Below are positions 51,901 to 61,300 of a stretch of DNA of 64,000 nucleotides, piece by piece. Within the stretch, counting starts at the first letter, position 1. The number at the start of each line of letters is the position of its first letter. The DNA is from a virus, in IMG/VR virus record IMGVR_UViG_3300009420_000006, positions 1 through 64,000 of that record; one strand, written 5' to 3'. Below the pieces are notes generated by a model. It had not been told where the DNA came from. It saw only the letters and a program-made list of their open reading frames with translations, and searched no databases. The position numbers were made by a program, and so were the translations under genes.

Positions 51901-52618
51901 ATATGCACAATCCTTTCAACCTAGGTTGAGAGTACCTTATGATATTAGCATGCAAGATGAAATGAATGCTATTACTTCAGCTACACGAGCAGCTACACAA
52001 AACCCAATAGTTCAAAGTAACCCTGCACTACTAGCAGCAATGCAAGCTCCACAATATGAAGCTATTAATCAAGTTAAGGCAAAGCAATTTAGAGCTAATC
52101 AGCAAATGAAAGATACAGTATATTCTGGTAATCTTGAAACACTTAATCAAGCAAGAATGACTAATCTGGGTATTTATGATCAACAACAAACAAGACAAAC
52201 TCAAGCTGTAGCTAATACAAAAGCAACACAACAAGAGATTGTTAAGTCTATATCTGATAAGTATCAAAGAAACAAACTAGAAAATAGAACAGAGAAAGTT
52301 CTTAGTAACCTATTTCCTAATTATAACTTTAGTGATAGTTTGGATTTAAACAACCAAGGATCAACTAACTTTTCTATACCTAATATATTAGGAGGACAGG
52401 CTGGTAATACAGGAAATGGCTTAAGTAGTATTCTTAATGTTGTTGGACTGCAAGGATTACAACAGTTAATGCAAACTCCTGGTTTTAATCCAGACCCAAA
52501 TCAAACTACCACTGATACTACAACAGCACGACATGGAGCTAAGCTCACACCGATAAAAAGAAAAGTAAAAAAGAATCAGAGAAATAGTAATATTCTAAGA
52601 GAATATAAAAATCTATAA
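48974..52618 (+). CDS. Internal virion (cargo) protein, Gly-rich, PKAQ-punctuated
   Basis: A 1214-residue protein. The region near 98-155 is Gly/Met-rich (GGMIKGVSGMFGGGAEGAGG). The segment KKGGKVEKFTPHMMYDPKTK (about 155-175) recalls motifs of phage internal proteins. Gly-rich hydrophobic stretches around 395-440 (GGGVGRGIGTLVGGPLGGAI) could insert into membranes. PKAQ-type motifs occur at 196, 367 (PQAQ) and 752, and EKAQRG near 39-43. A peptidoglycan-binding-like segment (DVKLFQREFNKVNPNNLPSI, KVDGLFGDQT) lies around residues 866-900, matching the PG_binding_1 pattern. Probably ejected into the host during infection. Confidence 0.6.
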   Translation: MKAQILKIAGVKSEKEFYKKFPTEEAFMKKHGKEMNKLEKAQRGKNVDPILFEDIEKEALSQFEPIKDQAMNYGIDSLTTDDEKEAAYMNQLKQAALLKDIEGGSSGMSFGDIGGMIKGVSGMFGGGAEGAGGGEGMGEGASEMMSGMGGMMKKGGKVEKFTPHMMYDPKTKKGKKAKTLKEHLALKKKGWGHDTPKAQFDGSYFEDQGITVPEQSQYGNADGAGMFGKSFSTGQYNEDGSAMNFGQKIGDFVQNDLGAIMQSPITKDIMQGLGKIKGQKDALKDLRQMEAVTDIALTAAMSEPEKVERDYVRPEDFVNTGEEFFPVYGVGTNVLAKNGATLFNNPDYAPIRNVNKAKTFMHGGYLPQAQDGGIGGSNVSYDQAGNFLGNLAYGNKSQRDAGSNIGGGVGRGIGTLVGGPLGGAIGDFIGSGIGDLVDRNDRRQRITRENIDSNVKDMTYMQVGPQIQAGYASHVRKGGRVPSPNNDYGMIGAPGPQVLKSFDGKNLNNMLQKASRMPDTLKQGGSVSGNGNIKTLWGGDVNAVSYNPYAGGQSMYFSGNSHDYRDPETGETGIGVAYGPQSVANNEAVVEVENEPAQILEENGKENLVIYGDLKIPKGYASEIGDEKAGGQKFKNYVNNLNDEEAKINKQMGTAVDNAADIDNTKWGELLRSTSDAIINGGDMKLKNIANKKKILSDLQTALNDTFEENGIEGNKFITKGVLEDIKDTEDYAKNGKKETYTKYAKGGRKIPKAQNDGSLGPDEGLTLNELPFKSAEEAIAAGYTLDEDKNSENFGKYYIDEESSDMETNTEVSFREDIPEGQKFGGSDIGKMVNKEITSEEYNKWKKDNKWFFDKNPDWKADTKEDVKLFQREFNKVNPNNLPSIKVDGLFGDQTISARFKSEDSETPKTERRYRDVEVGEEEITTEETTTVKGKIPFDPNLLRPLFDRDVKNDLDYNQILPEINAAANNQLDPVYAQSFQPRLRVPYDISMQDEMNAITSATRAATQNPIVQSNPALLAAMQAPQYEAINQVKAKQFRANQQMKDTVYSGNLETLNQARMTNLGIYDQQQTRQTQAVANTKATQQEIVKSISDKYQRNKLENRTEKVLSNLFPNYNFSDSLDLNNQGSTNFSIPNILGGQAGNTGNGLSSILNVVGLQGLQQLMQTPGFNPDPNQTTTDTTTARHGAKLTPIKRKVKKNQRNSNILREYKNL

Positions 52619-52659
52619 CAAATCTGATGAGAAAGAATTACCAGAATAGGTTATCCTAT

Positions 52660-52691
52660 CTTGGAAAGTTCTATAAATAATAATACATTTG
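52660..52691 (+). promoter_or_regulatory. Candidate promoter with start close to ATG
   Basis: CTTG (52660-52663), 20-base spacer, TACATTTG (52684-52691). The -7 element is a perfect TAnnTTTG; the -33 element has one mismatch. The ATG at 52699 lies only about 7 bases after the -7 element, so the message would be leaderless or nearly so. Confidence 0.4.
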
Positions 52692-52698
52692 TTAAATT

Positions 52699-55377
52699 AT
52701 GGCATCATACCTAGATAACATACCTACCTTCAATGAATACGTAGAGCAACGTCCACAAGATGAGATGCTTAAGGTTGGTCTGTTCAAACAACAACGTTAT
52801 GAAGAAGGCGTTCAAAGAATTCAAAAGAGCATTGATAATATTGCTGGACTGGATGTAGTTAGAGATGTAGATAAAAAATATCTACAGTCTAAATTAAATT
52901 CTTTAGGGTCACAACTTTCTGGTGTGGCAGGAGGAGACTTCTCAAACTTTCAACTTGTCAATACTGTAGATGGTATGACAAATCAATTAGTTAAAGATCC
53001 TAATATATTAAACGCTGTAGGGTCTGCAGCTAAATATAGAAAGCAACTAGAGAATCAAGAAAAGATTAATGTAGATGGTAAAGGTTCTCAATCCAATGAT
53101 TGGGACTTTAATAGAAGAGTACAACAATGGTATGATGGAGGTCTTGAAGATTCATTCAATGCACAATTTAAACCTTATGTTAATTACAATGAAGAAGCTA
53201 TGAAAATAGTTAAAGCTCTTGCTTCTGATAGTACTGAGAATGATGTCTACATGGGTAAAGATAAAAATGGAAGAACAGTAATATATGATGCAATTACAAG
53301 AACTAAGATAGAAGGTATAACTCCAGATAAAATACAAACTGCTTTAAGTGCTGGTCTTACACCAGATGCTTTTGCACAAATGGGTATAGATGGAGAATTT
53401 CAGTATTCAAATCAAGATGATGAAATATTTTCACAGAACGTTAATGAAAGTTATAGTTCTACTTTTAATGCACTCTTGGAAGAAAGAAATAGCCTAGAAA
53501 GTTTAATGAGTAAAACATCCACTGCTGAAAAAAAGATACAGATTCAAAACCAAATAGATGCTTTAGATGCTCAAACTAATTTACTAAAAGAAGAATACGA
53601 TAATGTATCTAGTACATTTACTAATGGAGATGTAGACAGTGCAAAAGCTAGACTATTTTCTACTAACTGGATGAGAGATTTTTCTAACTCTATGTCTAGT
53701 CAGAATGTTTCTCAAACTATACAAACCAATCCTTTTAAGACAGTACAGTTAAAACAGATGCAGATGCAACAAGCTGCTGCTCAGTTTAATGCTAAATATC
53801 AACAGACAGAAAAATATAACAAATCACGACTAAAAATAGAACAAGCTAAATTAGATCTAGCAAAAGATCCTTATGGAGGAGTTTCTCAAAGCAACCCAGG
53901 AGAATTAAGTCCTGCAGAGATTATAGCCAGAGCAGAAGTAAATATTTCCAATGATGAAAAACTATTAGAAACTAGAACATCAAATGTACTTTCTAAATAT
54001 AATATTACTCCAGATGAGTTAAGTAACATGATGATTCTGTTAGATTCTAATCCTGCTTCACTACGATCAGATATTAAACAAGATCTAATTCAAATTCAAA
54101 AATTATATAAAAAGAATACTAACTCACAAAATGTAATTACGCAATTACGTGATGAGTCTAAATTGTTGTCTCCAGATCCTAGAGGTGATGGTGGGACGCT
54201 TACATTAGATGAATATAATTATACAACAGCTGAGGCTTCAGATCTTTATAAACAATTTGCAGTAGACTATATGGATGATGTATATGTAGACAGTTTGCCG
54301 ATGATATTTATGAATCCTGGATCTACTAATAAAATTACTGATGAGTCATACGCATTAGCAGAACAGGAATTAACACCTAAAGAATTTAACTTATTTAAAT
54401 TGTTTTATATTGAGGAGCAAGATGCAAATAATCCATTTGAATTTAATGATCCTTATGATGTAAATTATGTTAATCCTCAAGATAAGAGAGATATAGATAA
54501 TAACATTCGAGACTATATGATTGATACTAGAGGTATTATGGAACGTGTAAATGAAGAAAGAAATCAATATATAAGTGATGAGCTTGCAAAAACTACTATT
54601 ATTCCTCAAGCTGTATCTTATCAAGTTCCCTTAACTAATACTGCAGAGAAGTCATCCTTTTCTTCAGCGTTGTTAGGAATAGCAAATGATAGACAAAGTC
54701 TTGATGCAGACTTTGCAAACAAGATACGTACAATAGCAAATGATATTAGTATTGCTAATGTTATTACACAAAGTCTAGAGGGTGGAGATTATCAACTTAC
54801 TATAGTTGGTGATGGAGGTGGTCCAGGTACTGTTCCTAACAAAGAAACTATTTCTCTTAGTGAAGCACAATACGAAGAATTATTTCAAGGTAGGTTTGAT
54901 AAAAGTCCTGAGGTACAATTCTTTGATGATAACTATCTTAACCCTATGTTAAATACTGTAATGCCATTAATACCAAACCCTAATTCACCAAGTGGTTATA
55001 GTAAAGATAATCAAACATTTTGGACTACTGCTACCGATGGTCAATATGAAACAACTGCAGAAAATGCTGGACTATCAGGACAAGCTGACTTTCCTAACAC
55101 TCAATACTATGGTGTTAGTGGAAATCTTGTAAGTGATAATAATCCTAAGTCATTAGAAACTACATATAAATTAATATTAAATATATATGATCCAGTTACT
55201 GATAAGTTAATTCCAAGCATAATGCCAGAAATGATAATAAGAAAAGAGCAAGTAGGTCCTACTTTACAAACCATAACTGATGAAGTAATATATCAAATTC
55301 TTAACGGAACTGATGCACAGTTTACTAATGAAAAATTCAACGAATTAAAAAAAGCAGCAGAAGGTAATCAGAACTAA
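52699..55377 (+). CDS. Internal virion (cargo) protein, helical
   Basis: An 892-residue protein opening MASYLDNIPTFNEYVEQRP, then EMLKVGLFKQQRYEEGVQRI. I recognise this as the opening of a conserved internal protein of crAss-like phages. It is highly helical with coiled coil around 255-305 (EERNSLESLMSKTSTAEKK...). No PKAQ motif or enzymatic signature is visible. It probably assembles inside the tail knob or capsid and is ejected with the DNA. Confidence 0.62.
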   Translation: MASYLDNIPTFNEYVEQRPQDEMLKVGLFKQQRYEEGVQRIQKSIDNIAGLDVVRDVDKKYLQSKLNSLGSQLSGVAGGDFSNFQLVNTVDGMTNQLVKDPNILNAVGSAAKYRKQLENQEKINVDGKGSQSNDWDFNRRVQQWYDGGLEDSFNAQFKPYVNYNEEAMKIVKALASDSTENDVYMGKDKNGRTVIYDAITRTKIEGITPDKIQTALSAGLTPDAFAQMGIDGEFQYSNQDDEIFSQNVNESYSSTFNALLEERNSLESLMSKTSTAEKKIQIQNQIDALDAQTNLLKEEYDNVSSTFTNGDVDSAKARLFSTNWMRDFSNSMSSQNVSQTIQTNPFKTVQLKQMQMQQAAAQFNAKYQQTEKYNKSRLKIEQAKLDLAKDPYGGVSQSNPGELSPAEIIARAEVNISNDEKLLETRTSNVLSKYNITPDELSNMMILLDSNPASLRSDIKQDLIQIQKLYKKNTNSQNVITQLRDESKLLSPDPRGDGGTLTLDEYNYTTAEASDLYKQFAVDYMDDVYVDSLPMIFMNPGSTNKITDESYALAEQELTPKEFNLFKLFYIEEQDANNPFEFNDPYDVNYVNPQDKRDIDNNIRDYMIDTRGIMERVNEERNQYISDELAKTTIIPQAVSYQVPLTNTAEKSSFSSALLGIANDRQSLDADFANKIRTIANDISIANVITQSLEGGDYQLTIVGDGGGPGTVPNKETISLSEAQYEELFQGRFDKSPEVQFFDDNYLNPMLNTVMPLIPNPNSPSGYSKDNQTFWTTATDGQYETTAENAGLSGQADFPNTQYYGVSGNLVSDNNPKSLETTYKLILNIYDPVTDKLIPSIMPEMIIRKEQVGPTLQTITDEVIYQILNGTDAQFTNEKFNELKKAAEGNQN

Positions 55378-55388
55378 CTAAGAATAGT

Positions 55389-58300
55389 ATGTCAAAAGAA
55401 ATAAAGAAAGCACAAACAGGTATAACTCTACCACCTATGGCAACTGTTCCTAACAGTCCTTCAGGTAGACCTTTGTCTAGTGGGTATACACCACCAGGAC
55501 TTCCTGGCCCTATGCCTAATATAGCTACACGTCCTAACCTAGGAGTAGCTAGTTCTAATAGTAATAAACCTAGTGCTCTACAGTCTTTAATAAGAAATGC
55601 TGGAACTCCTGGAAATATAGGAAAGGGATCTAGAAACACAACAGCAGATGAGTACGAAGGATCTGATAGATATGATTATTTTCAACCAACATCAATGGGA
55701 GTTGATAATGAGAATCTAGCTGGACAGTATCAATCATTTGGAAGTAAAGCGGTGAACGGTGTGGGTAAAGGTCTTATCCTTACAGGTACAACATTCTTAC
55801 AAGGTACTGTAGGATTAGTAAATGGTGTATATCAAGCAGTCAATGATGGTAAGTTTTCGTCTTTCTATGATAATGAATTTAATAGAGGATTAGATGAAAT
55901 CAATAAGTGGTCTGAAGATGCTATGCCAAACTATTATACTACAGCAGAAAGTAATGCTAATTGGTATTCTCCTAAATATTGGAAAACCGGTAACTTTTTA
56001 TTTGATGGTGTAATTAAGAATCTTGGATTTGCAACTGGTGCTTATCTTACAGGTAATGCATACACTAGTGCGTTAAAAGCACTTCCAGGAACCTCTAGAT
56101 TATTTTCTATGGGTAAGGCAGCAGAAACTTTAGCTGCTACAGAAAAAGGATTAAGTGCAGCAAATAAAGGAGCTGGTGTATATGGTGAAGTGAAAGCTTT
56201 ATCAGATAGTTTCTTAACACAATATAACTTACTTAACCCAGCAGGAAGAGCTGTGGTAGCAGGATTATCTACAACTGGTGAAGCAGGAATTGAAGCTCTT
56301 CATAACAGTAATGAGTTTAGACAAGAACTTATAGATGAATTTAAAGCAGAGTTTGGAGTGATACCTTCAGGTGTTGCTATGGAAAATATAAACGCAGCTG
56401 TAGAAGGAGCAGGTAATTCTTCTTTCTATGCTAATGTAGGAATACTAGCTGCAAGTAACTATATTATGTTTCCACGTATTGCACGTTCTGGATACAAAGC
56501 AAGTAAACGAAACATTAATGGATTAGTAAGAGAGATAGATGATATTGCATATGAGGGAGGAAAGTATGCAGCAAAGACATCTAAGCTACATCCTATACTA
56601 CGTACTCTAAACAATATTAGACCTTACACATTTACTGTTTCAGAAGCAATAGAGGAAGTTTCACAGTATGGAACTAGTGTAGGAACACAAGATTATTATA
56701 ATAAGCAATATAATAACGAAGCAACTAGTTGGTTAACATCTATAGGTGTAGGTTTAACTAAAGGTGTCTTTAGTGATGAAGGTGCAAAGAATGCATTGAT
56801 TGGTGGATTGTCTGGTGGTATAATGACTGGGAGAGGTAGATATAGAAAAAACAAACAAAGAGCAGCAGATACAGCACAAGCTGTAGAGCTACTAAATGAT
56901 TTTCAACTCTCTGATTTTACAAAAGAAAGTATATATTCTAATAACAGAGCTGGTGTTTTAGGAGAAGAATTAGAACAAGCTGCTGAAAGAGGTGATGCTC
57001 TATCATATAAAAACTTAGAAAACCAATACATAATTAATTATCTTACTCCTAGAATAAAGTACGGTAGGTTTGATTTAGTTCTGCAAGATATAGCAGACAT
57101 GAAAAAGCTTGCTTCTACTGAACAAGGTTTTGCTCAATTACAAGCAGAAGGAAAGGTACAAGATGGAGATACTAAAGAGGCTTTTATTGCAAGATTAGAA
57201 AACTTCAAACAAACAGGTAAAGATGTACAGAGTCTGTACCAATCTTTAGAACTTAGATATGGAGGAATTACTGAAAAGGGACCTGATGGAAAACAATACC
57301 GTGTTTATGGTCCAGATGTAATAAACAAAATGATATATGCAGCTTCTACAATTGCAGATGCAGATAATCGTATACCTCAATTAACATCTGATATACAAGC
57401 AGCTGTTCCTACTTTAGATATACAACAAATATTACAAGATATACTACGTGGAGAAACTGAAAGTTTTAATAATGCTGTAGACACTATATCAAATCTAGAC
57501 GTACTGTCTGACATAAAAGATGAGTTAGGAGAAAAGCTAAATGATGCAGCTGCCCTAATTAAGATTAGAGAGCTAATGCTACAGGAGTATGAGCTTATAA
57601 AAACTAAACCTAAAAACTTTCAAGAGAAGCCATTAAGTCAACAAGATGGTGTTAAAACATACGAGGAACTATTAGAAGATGATGCCAATAGCTTTGTGGT
57701 TAAAACTAAGAAGGGAGAACAGTCATTACAAATAGGACAAGAGTATTTTGTAGGACAAGGTGTAAACTTTGAAGGGGAAACACCTCTTGGTGAACCAGTA
57801 GTAATAAGTAGTTTTGTTCCAGTAGGACAGAATGAAGATGGAACTATTCAGATCAAAGATCAGTCTGGTCAGGTAAGGGATATATCACCAGATGTTTTAT
57901 TAGATTATAATGTAGGTAGAAAATCTACATTAGTTAATAACAAGACAGCTAATTTCTATTACAGAAATAGAGATAAAATATTTCAATTTAACTTTGGTAA
58001 AAACTTTGGAGGTAAAAGACAAGGAAGACTTATGTATAATAATGGGAAACTGTTTTTTGTATATAAAGATTCTAATGGTACTATTCTTAAAAAAGAATTA
58101 GCTAATAAGTTTTTTGCACCACAGCCTGGATTTGATCAAGCAAGAATTACTCCAGTAGGGACAGTTACTGCTGAACAACAAGATGCTGCAAATCAGTTTC
58201 TTAGTCCAGAGGAGTTAGCAAAGAATGAACAAACTCTTCAGTCAAATAGAGAGAGTAGGCTTAAGATAATGAATGACTTAGGCGTAGAGTCTAAGAGAAG

Positions 58301-61300
58301 ATTAGAGGAGATAAATAAACAGTTAGAGAAGGACAGAAAGAAACTAGCTATCATTAAGAAAGATCTCGAGTCTATCTATACAATGAAAGAGGGAGGTTCT
58401 AGAATAAAACTAACATATTCTAAGGCACAAAAGAATTTTACTAGAGCTATAAATAACTATACTTCTATGCAGCAGGATACGCAAGATCGTATCACAGAGT
58501 TAGAAAGAGAACAAGAAGAGCTTGATTTAAACATTTCATACTTTGAAGCATTTGAAGTAGATCTATTAGACCTACCAGGAAACACTGGGGAGTTTTTAAA
58601 AGAATTAAAGGATCAACTATCTTTACTAGAACAAAATGGTAAAGCTGTAAACAACGAAATAAAAGCTAACAACAAATTACTAGACTCTATTACGAAAGCT
58701 GCTAAGAAAGCAGCTAAGCTACTTAAGAGTGCTTTAGAAACTACATATGTATATGATGAAGACTATGGTGATTACTTAAGAGACCTTTTAGAAAAAGCTG
58801 CTACTGGTGAAGACTTACTAACTACATGGCCTTTATTAAAACTAGAACTAGCTAACTTTAATCTTACTAATGATATACAGAAGGAAACTAATATTTCTGA
58901 GAGAGGTGTGTTTGATGCATTGGAAAGTCTTAAAGAATTAGAAGCTACATTAGAGAGCTTAAGAGGAGAGTATAAAGCTAAGAAAGCTATTGTAGATAGA
59001 TTCCAAAGAGTAATGGATGAGTATGCTGCAGAACAACAAGCTCAAGATAAGATTGCTAATGACACTAAGTTGATAGCAGACTTAAATCAAACTGCAAGTA
59101 CTAGTCCTGTAACAGATGCAGAACCAAAATCATTTGATCCTATTTCTAAAAAGTCTAATGTAATAGTACCAAGAGCTAGTATAGGTGAACCTACAGGTCC
59201 AATACAGGATCATCATGTTAGAGCTAATACGTTTGGAGTAAACTTAAATAAGTTTGCGAATAGAAAGAATATTCGTGCTGTATATGTAACACTTAAGACC
59301 CAAGATCAAAAGCTAGATGGTGTTGTACAAAGAATACTTGACAATGGTAGTCCAGAACTTATGGAAAAGTTTGGAGATTCTATTATTGTTATGGTGATGG
59401 TAGATACAGCTGGTAACTTAGTAGGAGTTGATGGTCAACCTATACCCAACACTAAGAATCAACTAGACAATGCTATCTATCAAACTATACCTGAAGCATC
59501 TCTTACAAACACTAAAGGTAGTCTGTTTAGAGTAGAGGATAGCGAAACAGCTGGAATTAAAAAACAGTTTGGTGTCTTTAGAAAAGGTATTCTAGACAGG
59601 ACTACGATAGATGCACCTTTTCAAATAGAAGCATCTTTTGGTGTACCTCAATATGAAAAAGACTCTAACGAAAATGATGTCTTAGGAACTACATCTGTAG
59701 TAGAAGCAGACTTAATTAGTGAAACGGATTTATCTAAAACTAATGTAATATTTATTCCTACGACTAACAAGAATATATTTAAAGGTACAGTTGCATACTC
59801 TCAACCTTTTGGTAGTGTGTTCTTAGATCTACCTAATGGATATGTTAAACTAAGAAATAGAAAACATACTACACAAGAAGCAGAAGCTATATATGATGCT
59901 TTATATGCAGTGTCTAAAGAGCTAGTAGATGAAGATAAAGGAGCAACTAGTGATGCGTCTGTAAGACTGTTTAACTTTTTACAAGGTGTAACTTACTGGG
60001 GTATACCAAAAGATGCTAATGGTAATACAAAAACAGCAGGACAAAACAGTGTATTCTTTAAAAGAGAAGTTACCGAATCAGTACAAGGATTAGATTTTAC
60101 TAGACTTATGTTAACGTTAGGAACCTCTGTAAATAATATACAATTTAACCCTGCGTCTATATCAAAGAATAAAGAATTTATTATTGAGACCTTAGGTCAA
60201 ATGTATAATAACATTGACAATTCTAAGCTACAAAATATAGATCAATCCTTTGAGCAAATAACAAAGGTACTTGATGATGGTACTGTAGAGTCAATAGTAT
60301 GGCCTAACTACCAAACTTATCTACTATCTAAGAATATACCAGGAGGAGGTACAAGACAGGACTTCCAACTTCCTTTACATACTACAATGAAACCTGTAGT
60401 AGAGGGTAGTGATGAAGTTAATAGAAAGGGTGTATACTTTGTAAATGAAGATAGTGCTGAAGATTTTATATCTGAAGTAGTGCCAACAAGAGTTGAAATT
60501 ATAAGAAAGAGTAAAGCACCAGCTACAGAACCGTTATTAGATTTTGCTGCACCAACACAACAAACTAGTGAGGTTAAAGTTGTAAACGAAGTGTATGATC
60601 CAATTACTGATGATGCATATTCATTAAACTTAAACTATAAAGGTCGTAAGTATGATATGGTTATAAGTAGAAATGGTGAAATAATAGATCCTTCTTATTA
60701 TAACTCAAAAACTTTAAAAGATGTAGATGTAGAACCTAGTTTTTTTAAATTTACTTCTCAAGATATTAAGAATATCTTTTTAGAAATAGAAGGATCAACA
60801 CCACAAACTAGTGAAGTTGAAGGTCTTAAGAGAAATTACGTAGATTTAAAAAATCCAATAACAGATTTTGAACCTGAAGTGCAGAAGTTATTTAATACTC
60901 CTAATCCTACAATAGAGCAGTATAATTCTGCAGTGAGTAATTATGAATTTGATCTTTCTGCAGATTTACCTACTGACTCTTTAAGAAAAAGTATTGAGTC
61001 TAAGTTACAAGATGTTAAAAATTCGTTTACTATAACTAGATCTACGCCACAAGCTGCTGAGGTTAAAGTTGTATTTGATAATAAAACAAACAATACATAT
61101 ACCAGTGCTGGAGGTAAAAAGATTTTGTTTAAAGTTTCTCCAAATACTAGTAATGAAAACTATATGGAAGAGGGGCAGATTTCGGTTATGATGAATGATG
61201 ACTTAAAACAATTACTTGCAGAAATATCCGAAGCATATCCAAATAAAGAGCAGGAGAAAAAAGAAAAAGAAAAGCTAAAGCTAAGTATAAAGTATGAAAT

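Noticed and set aside
44377-55377. Tape-measure protein among the large late genes
   Set aside because: The long genes have enzyme modules, Gly-rich segments and cargo motifs rather than a continuous helical repeat, and neighbours indicate a short tail.
55337-55639. Minus-strand frame of 100 codons at the start of the giant gene
   Set aside because: Antisense shadow over the junction of two convincing plus-strand genes; composition is Leu/Gly/Pro from Pro-rich sense codons.
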